Source of the DNA: Peptococcaceae bacterium
GTDB taxonomy: Bacteria > Bacillota > Dehalobacteriia > UBA4068 > UBA4997
Direction: 5' to 3'
Assembly (NCBI GenBank): GCA_019421315.1
Contig: JAHZFN010000034.1
Span: 1-10,935, forward strand
DNA length: 10,935 bases
In this document: piece after piece, positions 1-6,696 of the stretch
How positions within the stretch are numbered: position 1 is the stretch's first letter
Layout of the letters: the number at the start of each line of letters is the position of its first letter
Program-made: the position numbers and the translations under genes
Notes under the pieces: model-generated
Database searches by the model: none
What the model was told of the DNA's origin: nothing
The model's input: the letters and a program-made list of their open reading frames with translations, nothing else

Positions 1-3000
1 GTGATTGTTACTTTGCCTGTGCCTGTTACTGCCACATTGCCGTTTTGATCGATGGCAGCGTTGCCGCTTACGGTATATGTAACATCGCCGCTTGCGCCGT
101 CGGCGCTGACTTTAAATGTATCGCCGTAGTAAACAACCTGCGGTACATCGTCGATAGTAAAGTTGTCCTGAGAATCGTTGGTAATTACCAGTTCGGCGTT
201 GAAAGGCGCAACGGTATAGTTGGTTTCGTCGTTCAAAACAACGGAAACTTCATATGTACCAACATTAACGGGGTCAACTTCACTGCCGTTCTGCAAATAT
301 TTAACTGTGTAATCTTTGAAAACAGCGCCGTTTACCATGGCGGTAACTTCAACCTTTTGTTTGCTGCCGTCATAGGTGCGGGTTGTGCTTTCGGCGCAGA
401 TAACGGAAACTGTCGCTTTGTAAATTTCGGCAGTGGTCGTACCTGTGATTTTGCCGCCTTGCAATTCATAGTTGGCGGCGGCGCTGCCTGTCAAATCGGT
501 AATTGTATAGTTGACGGTTTTGTCTGCGCCTGCATCAGCATCGGCAAAGCTGCCTTCACCCAAGCCTTTGATGCCTGCATATTGGGTTGTAACCGTCAAT
601 TTGGCGTCTTTTGCGCCGTCATAAGTTTTGTTTTCGGCAGTTACCGTAAAGTCATCGGCAGTCAAAGCCTTGGGAACTACGGTCAGAGTTGCACTTTCAT
701 ATTGAATGTCGTAAATATCGGAGTACAAACCGGAAGGAGTGATGGTGTACATACCGACATTTTTGCCTGCGGTATAATTTGTTTTCAGAACCAGACTTCC
801 TTCAAAACTGTCTGCCGTAAAGCCGCCGGGATAAGTTACCGTACCGCTTATCCATTCATCACCGTAAGAAACTTCGGCGTCGTTGGCTTTGACAATCACG
901 GTTTCTTTGGTGATATTCAGGGTGTAGCCGGCATAAACAGGAGTTGTTTCTTCTTTTTCGCTGGTGGCGGTAATGGTTACGGAGCCTGCGCCTTTAATTG
1001 TAACCAAACCGTTGTTGTCAACAGAAGCAATGTCGCTGTCGGAAGAAGTGTAGGTTACCGTGCTGCTGTTGGGGTTTACCAAGTCGTTGGTAAAGGCGGC
1101 GTCGGTTGTTTTCTTGTTGACAACGCCGTTTTTGAAGTAAATGGGTTTCTGCTGTTGGTCACTGCCAATTTTAATATCCATAAAACCGATATTGCCGTAA
1201 GCCGTCAAATCGGCAGGGATGGTTGTTCCCGTTACAATGTATTCATTGGCAATTTGGTAATGGTCTGTATCGGCGTCGCTGCTCAAGGATATAACGTAGA
1301 AATATCTGCCTGCGGCAATCGCCTTGGATACGGGAGTTGTGGAAACCAGTTTGTTTTCGTTTTCATCAACCTTGTAGTATTTAACGACAAAATCGCCGTC
1401 ACTCAAAGCTGTTGAATCGTTGGTGAAACTGATCTGTTTGGCAACGCCCGCTTCATATTTCTGTTCCGTACCGGAAACCGTCAAATGAACGTCCTGTTTA
1501 TTGATAGTTACATAGAAACTTTCTGTTTTAATTCCATAATATTGGTCACCGGAGTTATAATCCACTTTCATCAGGTTGGAACCACCCGGCATGTCGGCTT
1601 TTACCGTTACGGTAAATTCACCGTTTTCCAAAGCACAATTTCCCATCGTGCCCGATACATTGGTAATCTGAACATTACCTGTGGGAATTTCGCCGTTTGC
1701 AACACCGTTGACTTTACCGGTGATAACAATATCGTCGCCATAGGTATATGTGCTGTCGCTGCGGTCCAAGGTATAAGTGATTGTGGGAGTGGCTTTTCCG
1801 ATTGTAAAGCTACCTACCGGAATCTTTGTTGCGGCGTTGCAGGTATCCGTTGCTGCCAAATCGACATAAACTTCGTACGTACCGGGCGCAACGGGCGCTT
1901 CGGTTGACATGCTGTCATCAGCCGTGCTGCCCTGCTCTTTGTATTTTACAGCGCTGACACTGACTTCAACACCTGTATCGGTTTTGCCGCTGACAGTTGC
2001 CGCATGGGCAGCTCCGTCATATGTCGTCTTGTTAGGCAAGGTTACATCAAGATAAGTTGCGTAATTATCTTTGTCTATTGTAGCCTTGGCAACCAAGAAG
2101 GACGGTGTTTGAAAATATGACCACTTGTCCAGCTCATACATATTGTAGGTGCCTTCTTTAAAGATATACCCATTTTGTGGAATGGTATATTTCACACCGA
2201 ACTTGTAACCTGCTTTAATTTCGCCCGTATACGTATCTTTGAAATCAAACTCATATACGCTGGAGTTGCTCTGAACAATTTTTGATGTCATACCGCCGAT
2301 TCTTGCCAAATCGTCATCAGAAGGAGCGGCAACATAATCATCGCTGCCTACCTGCTTCCATTTGCATTTATATTCGGGAATTTCCGTTGCACCCACCAGA
2401 ATTTGCTGTGTGCCGTCCATAACGGGGTAATACTTGCCCTCAACTCCCGATGCTGCAAATGTCGTAGATTTTTTTAAACTGACAGATGTCCAAGGTTTGT
2501 ATTTAGCATTGGCATCAGATGTCCACGAAGTTGTATAGTAATCATCGTTAATTTGATAAGGCAGCTGCAAATTGGAACCGTAGTTAATATAGTTTTGCAT
2601 AATTTCGTTGCCGTATTTCAAAGTAACCAGATAAGATTTGCTGGCTGTGGAGGATTTACTATTGTAAACATTCTCATTGTAAGCCTTGTCAAAGGAAGAA
2701 TTTGTATTGTATTCTGACTGGCTGAACGCCATTTTGGCTACGCTGGTCGTAATACCGTAGTTGGAGCCCAGATCTTGGTCGGCACCGATGGTTTTTTCGA
2801 TGTATCTGCCGCTTACAGTGCAGTTACCGTAGGAGTTACTTATATAGCCGCCCGCAGTATTTTGACCGCAGAGAAAACCGCGCGTAGCCATATTGTTTTT
2901 ACTAATTGCCAACGTAGAGTCATTTGTAATTGAACCGTCAACCCAAACGTTATACATTGTGCCGTAGTTTAATGCAACGCCGGGCGAGAAATATGTAAGC

Positions 3001-3797
3001 GTAGCACCGGTGAATCCACTCCAATAATCAACAGTAAGATTAAGAGAACAATGGATATTGGCTATTTGTCCGCAGTTGACAACCGCAATGCCGCCCAAAC
3101 CGCCGCTGTACTTTGAATAGCTTGGATCGCTGTCCCCGAACTTCACACTGCCGCTGATTGTGGAATTGACGATGGAACCATAGTTATCAAAAACGAAAAT
3201 GCCCACATCACTGGCAATGATATAACTTTCACAAGTGGAAGTTTTGTTGGGAGAACCGTCAAAGTTGAGACCGGTAACGGTAACCGAATCGATTACGCCC
3301 CTGTTGGTCACGGCAAATACACCGGATTTAAAGGTGTATGTGCCGTTGTGGCTTGACGGAATATCTTTGAAAGTGTTGTTGTACTTGGGGTTGGACAGAG
3401 TCAGATTGTACACCAAACCGCTTTGGGCAATCTCGTTGAAAAGAGCGCCCTCGGTTGTTCTAACCTGTTTGCTGCCCGTCGTTATAGTATCATCATAGGT
3501 AACAGTCAGCAAAACATCAAGACCGCTGATGGTCTTGCCGTTACCGTTCAAGATACCTTTAAAAGAATCAATGGTGGAAAAACTACGGTCTAATGTAATG
3601 TTATTCATTAATTTGTAGTGTGTTCCGGGTGCACCGTCGCCGATTTTTGCCAAATCCGCAGCGTCCGTAACCTGATAAGGATCAGCTTCCGTACCGGAAC
3701 CGTTCATGGTTCCGCCCGCCGCAACGGCAAAGCCGGCGCTCAGCATGACTATGACCATTACCAAGACCATAACCACGCCTAAAAACTTTTTGCGCAT
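1..3797 (-). CDS. Large secreted surface protein with GLUG-like and MBG/YDG/Big_2 repeats (C-terminus beyond window)
   Basis: I translated the minus strand from ATG 3797 to the left edge: 1265 codons with no stop, so the gene is incomplete only at its 3' end. The start has a perfect AGGAGG at 3805-3810, 7 nt upstream. Residues 1-26 are a signal peptide (RKK, long hydrophobic stretch, AVA cleavage site). Residues 28-80 (GSGTEADPYQVTDAADLAKI, then ILNGNGKTISGL) match the opening of GLUG/pectate-lyase-like beta-helix surface proteins, and this character continues to about residue 400. From about 587 come Ig-like modules: MBG-like 587-668 (TYDGAAH), an Ig-like unit 669-767, another about 768-860, Big_2-like 900-965 (SSDSDIASVDNNGLVTIKG), MBG_2-like 967-1043 (VSYGDE, YDIQYESATLTV), YDG-like 1044-1125 (KTYDGAKD), MBG-like 1127-1206 (RTYDGSK), and a start of another Big_2-like unit. 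Such proteins are exported and usually anchored by C-terminal SLH, LPXTG or similar signals, which are not visible here. An adhesive or structural role is inference; no catalytic site was recognised. Confidence 0.9.
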   Translation of the reverse strand, partial: MRKKFLGVVMVLVMVIVMLSAGFAVAAGGTMNGSGTEADPYQVTDAADLAKIGDGAPGTHYKLMNNITLDRSFSTIDSFKGILNGNGKTISGLDVLLTVTYDDTITTGSKQVRTTEGALFNEIAQSGLVYNLTLSNPKYNNTFKDIPSSHNGTYTFKSGVFAVTNRGVIDSVTVTGLNFDGSPNKTSTCESYIIASDVGIFVFDNYGSIVNSTISGSVKFGDSDPSYSKYSGGLGGIAVVNCGQIANIHCSLNLTVDYWSGFTGATLTYFSPGVALNYGTMYNVWVDGSITNDSTLAISKNNMATRGFLCGQNTAGGYISNSYGNCTVSGRYIEKTIGADQDLGSNYGITTSVAKMAFSQSEYNTNSSFDKAYNENVYNSKSSTASKSYLVTLKYGNEIMQNYINYGSNLQLPYQINDDYYTTSWTSDANAKYKPWTSVSLKKSTTFAASGVEGKYYPVMDGTQQILVGATEIPEYKCKWKQVGSDDYVAAPSDDDLARIGGMTSKIVQSNSSVYEFDFKDTYTGEIKAGYKFGVKYTIPQNGYIFKEGTYNMYELDKWSYFQTPSFLVAKATIDKDNYATYLDVTLPNKTTYDGAAHAATVSGKTDTGVEVSVSAVKYKEQGSTADDSMSTEAPVAPGTYEVYVDLAATDTCNAATKIPVGSFTIGKATPTITYTLDRSDSTYTYGDDIVITGKVNGVANGEIPTGNVQITNVSGTMGNCALENGEFTVTVKADMPGGSNLMKVDYNSGDQYYGIKTESFYVTINKQDVHLTVSGTEQKYEAGVAKQISFTNDSTALSDGDFVVKYYKVDENENKLVSTTPVSKAIAAGRYFYVISLSSDADTDHYQIANEYIVTGTTIPADLTAYGNIGFMDIKIGSDQQQKPIYFKNGVVNKKTTDAAFTNDLVNPNSSTVTYTSSDSDIASVDNNGLVTIKGAGSVTITATSEKEETTPVYAGYTLNITKETVIVKANDAEVSYGDEWISGTVTYPGGFTADSFEGSLVLKTNYTAGKNVGMYTITPSGLYSDIYDIQYESATLTVVPKALTADDFTVTAENKTYDGAKDAKLTVTTQYAGIKGLGEGSFADADAGADKTVNYTITDLTGSAAANYELQGGKITGTTTAEIYKATVSVICAESTTRTYDGSKQKVEVTAMVNGAVFKDYTVKYLQNGSEVDPVNVGTYEVSVVLNDETNYTVAPFNAELVITNDSQDNFTIDDVPQVVYYGDTFKVSADGASGDVTYTVSGNAAIDQNGNVAVTGTGKVTI

Positions 3798-3987
3798 AAT
3801 CAAACCTCCTAATTAAATTTTTTTTATTAAAATATTTTTTAATGCCTTATTTAAATGCCTTTTTGCTTTAGGAAGACTTACTTCCCGTGGTGTTTAAAAT
3901 TCCTCAATGAGCAATCGCAAACATCACCTCCGCTTTTTTAACCATACATTCAACAAAAATCTACTATATATTAACAATTTAACAATC

Positions 3988-4044
3988 AAAATATGCCGAA
4001 AATATAAACAAAGCTCTGCATTATACCAAGCTTCGGCATATTTT
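3988..4044. repeat. Perfect 13-bp inverted repeat around the surface-gene promoter
   Basis: AAAATATGCCGAA at 3988-4000 is exactly matched in inverted orientation by TTCGGCATATTTT at 4032-4044, with 31 bases between. The next base pair in either direction does not match, so the arms are 13 bp. The interval contains the extended -10 element TTGGTATAAT (minus strand). The arms therefore lie at about -31 to -19 and +13 to +25 relative to the start expected from that promoter. They could be paired operator half-sites, or, if transcription starts at the upstream promoter, the stem of a hairpin at the 5' end of the leader. Confidence 0.75.
4020..4029 (-). promoter_or_regulatory. Candidate extended -10 promoter of the surface-protein gene
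   Basis: On the minus strand the sequence reads TTGGTATAAT, a perfect extended -10 (TG-N-TATAAT). No good -35 hexamer lies 17 nt upstream, which is tolerated by extended -10 promoters. Transcription would start near 4013 and give a leader of about 216 nt before the ATG at 3797. It sits in the middle of the 13-bp inverted repeat. Confidence 0.5.
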
Positions 4045-4057
4045 CCCTATTCCTTAT

Positions 4058-4087
4058 ATTTTACCATATTGATTATAAGTTTGTCAG
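4058..4087 (-). promoter_or_regulatory. Second, upstream candidate promoter of the surface-protein gene
   Basis: The minus strand reads CTGACA (4087-4082), 18 nt, then TAAAAT (4063-4058) preceded by TGG, so it has both a near-consensus -35 and an extended -10. Start would be near 4050. A transcript from here would begin just before the first arm of the inverted repeat and could fold it into a 5' hairpin. AT-rich sequence gives chance matches, so this is only moderately supported. Confidence 0.4.
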
Positions 4088-4388
4088 CAAATTTTGGCAA
4101 TATTTTTTACAGAAACATAAAATATTTTTAGACTGTGTTCTAAATTGATTTTTGGCTTAACCATGCGATTTCAAGTGTTTTTGTGCAAGGAATTTCAACA
4201 CATATATTCGTCACCTAAAAATTTGATTTTATATTCAAAAATCTTCGGCAATTTCATACTGTTTATCGCATTTCTCGTATATTTATTCGCCGCTGCGGTT
4301 TTTTTTGCCCTGCCCTGCTCATCCGCCTTTTCCGCCTTTTGCATTATAAAGTTTTATTATTAAATTTTTTTTAGTATTAATTCAACTT

Positions 4389-4413
4389 CAGTACTTGACA
4401 TTACAAAGTACTG
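4389..4413. promoter_or_regulatory. Palindromic operator over the padR -35 box
   Basis: CAGTACTT (4389-4396) and its exact reverse complement AAGTACTG (4406-4413) are separated by 9 bases, making a 25-bp dyad. It covers the -35 hexamer and half the spacer of the padR promoter. PadR-family proteins are winged-helix dimers that commonly repress their own operon from such dyads, so autorepression is the natural reading. Each half also contains the self-complementary hexamer AGTACT. Confidence 0.75.
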
Positions 4414-4423
4414 ATGATAATAT
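4395..4423 (+). promoter_or_regulatory. Near-consensus vegetative promoter of the padR operon
   Basis: TTGACA (4395-4400), a 17-nt spacer and TAATAT (4418-4423) form an almost perfect housekeeping sigma-factor promoter. Transcription would start near 4430, leaving a short leader before the start codon at 4446. A promoter this strong makes sense if it is normally held off by the overlapping operator. Confidence 0.85.
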
Positions 4424-4445
4424 AATAGACAAAGAAGGTGATGCG

Positions 4446-4769
4446 ATGAACGTTCAGTTTAAAAAAGGCGTTTTGGGGCTTGTGGTTTTAATCTCCGTTA
4501 CGCAAAAAGATATGTACGGCTACGAACTGATCAGTGAAGTTTCGGAAATCATTGATGTCAACGAAGGCACAATCTACCCTCTGCTGAAAAGGCTGACCAA
4601 CGAAAAATATTTTGAAACCTATTTAAAAGAATCATCCGAGGGGCCGCCCCGCAAATATTACCATTTAACAGCTTCCGGCAGAGAATATAAAGAGAATTTA
4701 AAAAAAGAATGGCTCAAATTCAGCCAAAAAGTAAATGCATTTATAGAGGAGTGTGATAGTCATGAATAA
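4446..4769 (+). CDS. PadR-family transcriptional regulator
   Basis: A 107-residue winged-helix repressor, a normal length for short (subfamily-2-like) PadR proteins. The start ATG at 4446 follows a GAAGGTG ribosome binding site (4434-4440). An in-frame TTG at 4395 lies inside the -35 box and cannot be used. Hallmarks are YGYEL near residue 24, the recognition-helix motif EGTIYPLLKRL at 40-50, and the wing motif GPPRKYYHLT at 66-75, followed by a helix (about 76-100) that would form the dimer interface. It heads the operon, and the palindrome over its promoter indicates autoregulation. The family often responds to envelope-active compounds, but the ligand cannot be told from sequence. The last 8 bases overlap the next gene, so the two are probably translationally coupled. 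Confidence 0.93.
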   Translation: MNVQFKKGVLGLVVLISVTQKDMYGYELISEVSEIIDVNEGTIYPLLKRLTNEKYFETYLKESSEGPPRKYYHLTASGREYKENLKKEWLKFSQKVNAFIEECDSHE

Positions 4770-5781
4770 ACAGGAGTTTTTCGATTATTTGAACAAACGA
4801 CTGGAAATCCTGAACAAAAAGGAACGTGAGGATATTTTGGCGGAATTTGACCAGCATATTACCAACAAAATTGAAAACGGCGCATCGGAAGCCGAAGCCA
4901 TAGCCGATTTCGGAGACCCCGAAGAATTTGTCGAAGAAATTCTTGACGCCTACAAGGTCAACCCCGAATATGACCAAATCAAAGAGGAAGTCGCCGCCAA
5001 GAATTCCATCGGGCGTTTTTTGAAAAATTTCGGCAGCGCCGTCAACGCCATTGCCGACAGCCTTTTTCAAAAAAGCAAAAGAGAGCTTTTGGGCATTCTG
5101 GTGAAGCTGATCGTGCTCTGCTTAATTCTTTGGGCTATCAATATGCCGCTGACCATTCTTTTGAACTCCGTTTTGAACCTGTTTAACGTTTTGCCCAACG
5201 CCTTGTATTCCGCCATCGACATGGTGATACGTTTTATTTACAATCTGGCTTATTTAATGCTGGTTTGCTACTCTGTTTATCTTTTTGTCGCCAAATATTT
5301 TTTGGCAGACTGGAAACGTCAGGATACCGCAGATAACAGCATAAATCAAAAAGAAAAAACGAGAAAGGAGAAAGTCGCTGTGTATAAAGAAAATGATGAT
5401 AGTGTATCAAACGAAGAAAAAACAACCCAAACAACAGAAAATGTGCAGTCAAACGGCGGTTTTTTAACCGTTATCAAAGACAAAGGCCGCAAATTCCGCG
5501 AAGAAAACAGCGAAACGCCGACAGCGCACGCCGAAAACGACGACAAGCTTCTGACATTACTGACAGTCTGCTTGAAAATTTTGATTATCTTTTGCCTTTT
5601 GCCCTTTGGGGTATACGCCGTTGCCAATTTAATCGGCTTCGCAGTTGCCCTGGTTATGATATTCATGGGACTGCCGACGGTTGGCATAACCATTGCCGCC
5701 CTGGGTTCTCTGCTTTGCGTCTGCGTTTTTATAGTTTTCGTTTTCAGAGCAGTTTTTCCAAAATCCAACTATAAAAAATAG
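4762..5781 (+). CDS. HAAS-domain (DUF1700) multi-pass membrane protein
   Basis: 339 residues from ATG 4762, which follows AGAGGAG (4745-4751); an in-frame GTG at 4753 is too close to that site. Residues 1-65 are a HAAS/DUF1700 domain (NKQEFFDYLNKRL, EREDILAEFDQHI, then GDPEEFVEEIL), the cytoplasmic helical module typically found next to PadR regulators. After a helical connector come hydrophobic segments at about 109-128 and 152-184, a polar, charged linker at about 185-262 rich in Lys, Glu, Asn and Thr, and a second hydrophobic block at about 263-293 and 305-330. The protein thus looks like two membrane modules joined by a long soluble linker. An internal ribosome binding site precedes Val207. 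HAAS proteins are thought to link PadR-type control to membrane events; the molecular role here is unknown. It overlaps padR by 8 nt and is followed by a 30-nt gap. Confidence 0.88.
   Translation: MNKQEFFDYLNKRLEILNKKEREDILAEFDQHITNKIENGASEAEAIADFGDPEEFVEEILDAYKVNPEYDQIKEEVAAKNSIGRFLKNFGSAVNAIADSLFQKSKRELLGILVKLIVLCLILWAINMPLTILLNSVLNLFNVLPNALYSAIDMVIRFIYNLAYLMLVCYSVYLFVAKYFLADWKRQDTADNSINQKEKTRKEKVAVYKENDDSVSNEEKTTQTTENVQSNGGFLTVIKDKGRKFREENSETPTAHAENDDKLLTLLTVCLKILIIFCLLPFGVYAVANLIGFAVALVMIFMGLPTVGITIAALGSLLCVCVFIVFVFRAVFPKSNYKK
5363..5382 (+). promoter_or_regulatory. Internal ribosome binding site and in-frame GTG in the DUF1700 gene
   Basis: GAAAGGAG (5363-5370) lies 9 nt before GTG 5380-5382, which is in frame as Val207. 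Initiation here would give a 133-residue product consisting of the end of the charged linker plus the second hydrophobic block. AAAGGAG also encodes the ordinary residues Arg-Lys-Glu, so chance cannot be excluded in this lysine/glutamate-rich stretch. Confidence 0.35.
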
Positions 5782-5811
5782 TATTAAAAAATTCAAACGA
5801 GGTGAAAAAAA

Positions 5812-6462
5812 ATGAGCAAATTTGCTAAAATCATGTTAATCTGCTTTGCGGCGGGCATTGTGCTTATAGGAATCGGCGGCACAGTCGCTTTCTGCGAAAT
5901 ATCTTCCATAGATTACGGCGGCACCAAGGTTTACGAAAGCGGTTCGGAAAACGTTACGCAAACCTATGAGGAAAAATTAACCGCCGATATTGCCACAATC
6001 GAAATTGACATAGATAACCAAGACGATGCGCAAACCAGAGAAACAGTCAATGTTGTTACCGACGAAAACATTCCCGAAGACAAAATCATCTTCGAGCTGA
6101 GCTACCCCGCCGACTGCAACTATACATATAATTTCAGCGTGGAAAGGGAAGACGACGACTATCATGACGACTATGATGATTATTATGACGATGACTATCA
6201 TGAATATCATTACGAAGGAACCTACGAACATACCGCCACAGCGGAAAGTGAATCATACACCGACAATACTCCCCAAAGATACAATAGCTCCAACAGCTTG
6301 GAGGCGTCTGTAGATATAGGCTTCTACCAGCTTAACGAAGTTAAATACCTGCGGGGGGTAGTGGACGATTTGCAAAACGGCGAATATTACCGCTACATCG
6401 CCAAAGGCTCTGTAACCGTTAAAATCAACCCCGCCAACGAAAGCAAAATCATTTTTGATTAA
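5812..6462 (+). CDS. Membrane-anchored protein with an Asp/Tyr/His-rich tract, function unknown
   Basis: 216 residues from ATG 5812, preceded by GAGGTG at the usual spacing. I do not recognise a family with confidence. Residues 7-28 form one hydrophobic segment after MSKFAK, so this is either an N-terminal membrane anchor or an uncleaved signal peptide, with the rest outside the membrane. Residues 30-110 are polar and beta-strand-like. Residues 111-140 are extremely rich in Asp, Tyr, His and Glu (for example DDDYHDDYDDYYDDDYHEYH), suggesting metal binding or an acidic spacer. Residues 141-170 are Ser/Thr/Asn rich, and the end (KGSVTVKINPANESKIIFD) again looks like beta strands. In comparable PadR-DUF1700-PspC operons this place is usually taken by a DUF4097-type predicted adhesin, and this may be a divergent relative, but the repeating Gly/Asp strand pattern of DUF4097 is not evident. 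Its acidic tract should bind divalent cations only if exposed; this is inference. Confidence 0.75.
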   Translation: MSKFAKIMLICFAAGIVLIGIGGTVAFCEISSIDYGGTKVYESGSENVTQTYEEKLTADIATIEIDIDNQDDAQTRETVNVVTDENIPEDKIIFELSYPADCNYTYNFSVEREDDDYHDDYDDYYDDDYHEYHYEGTYEHTATAESESYTDNTPQRYNSSNSLEASVDIGFYQLNEVKYLRGVVDDLQNGEYYRYIAKGSVTVKINPANESKIIFD

Positions 6463-6492
6463 TCGGTAAAAACATAAAATAAGGTGGTAGAA

Positions 6493-6696
6493 ATGAAAAA
6501 AATATATCGTTCCAAAAACGACTGTGTTATCTGGGGCGTCTGCGGCGGCATAGCCGAGTATTTGAACATAAGCTCCGTTTTGGTGCGGCTGATTGCCCTT
6601 ACCCTAACTCTTTGCACGGCTTTTGTCGGCACACTCCTCTGCTACATTGCGGCACGGCTGATTATCCCCCAAGAACCCAACTATTATGATATATAG
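6493..6696 (+). CDS. PspC-domain membrane protein
   Basis: A 67-residue stand-alone PspC domain, the usual size for Bacillota versions. ATG 6493 is chosen because AAGGTGG (6481-6487) sits at the right distance; the in-frame GTG at 6484 lies inside that site. Motifs are KIYRSKNDCVIWGVCGGIAEYL at the N-terminus, with the family's VCGGIAEY core at 16-23, then VRLI at 30-33, a hydrophobic segment at about 32-58, and the closing IIPQEP at 57-62. PspC proteins sit in the cytoplasmic membrane and take part in envelope-stress responses, in enterobacteria with PspA and PspB. There is no pspA here. As the last gene of the PadR operon it supports an envelope-sensing or envelope-protecting role for the whole unit. 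It lies 30 nt after the preceding gene and about 80 nt before the shared hairpin. Confidence 0.92.
   Translation: MKKIYRSKNDCVIWGVCGGIAEYLNISSVLVRLIALTLTLCTAFVGTLLCYIAARLIIPQEPNYYDI

Larger units (their letters stand above)
3798..4388. other. AT-rich divergent intergenic region and leader of the surface-protein gene
   Basis: About 590 bases without a convincing gene lie between the surface-protein gene (minus) and the padR promoter (plus). The half nearer the surface gene holds its likely promoters and a leader of about 216 nt. The leader has a small GGAAG/CTTCC hairpin (3871-3885), a 13-nt-spaced direct repeat AATGCCT (3841-3847 and 3854-3860), and a GGAGG motif (3927-3931) not followed by a long reading frame. 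I tried to match the leader to cyclic-di-GMP, ydaO, fluoride, preQ1 and THF riboswitches by eye and saw none of their conserved cores. Near 4127-4144 is a 6-bp hairpin, TTTAGA/TCTAAA. The 4195-4344 stretch is more GC-rich and contains a 49-codon minus-strand reading frame without a ribosome binding site, discussed as a finding. No tRNA or transposon end is recognised. Confidence 0.6.

Noticed and set aside
45..1907. Long plus-strand reading frames (45-1415, 1485-1907) opposite the surface-protein gene
   Set aside because: They are shadows of the minus-strand gene, whose 1265-codon frame has a signal peptide and recognisable domains. The plus-strand translations have no domain character and no ribosome binding sites.
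3798..4050. Cyclic-di-GMP riboswitch upstream of the surface-protein gene
   Set aside because: Such riboswitches often precede surface proteins in Clostridia, but the conserved cores of class I and II were not found in the leader.
4127..4144. TTTAGA-N6-TCTAAA as a possible insertion-sequence end
   Set aside because: There is no partner end, target duplication or transposase in the window. A 6-bp hairpin is expected by chance in such AT-rich DNA.
4284..4300. GC-rich CCGCTGCGG followed by eight T as a plus-strand terminator
   Set aside because: The stem would be only 3 bp with a 3-base loop, and no plus-strand gene lies upstream to be terminated.
3907..4363. Two plus-strand reading frames (3907-4131 and 4145-4363) upstream of padR
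   Set aside because: Their composition is what AT-rich spacer translates to (Phe, Ile, Tyr, Asn, Leu). They have no ribosome binding site, and the first covers the promoter region of the divergent gene.
4395..4445. Upstream TTG start for PadR at 4395
   Set aside because: The TTG is part of the -35 promoter hexamer and would lie upstream of the transcription start.
5234..6231. Minus-strand frames opposite the DUF1700 and Asp/Tyr/His-rich genes (for example 5346-5768 and 5977-6231)
   Set aside because: They mirror the repetitive codon pattern of the plus-strand genes, such as Val/Ile runs opposite Asp/Tyr codons, and lack start signals.
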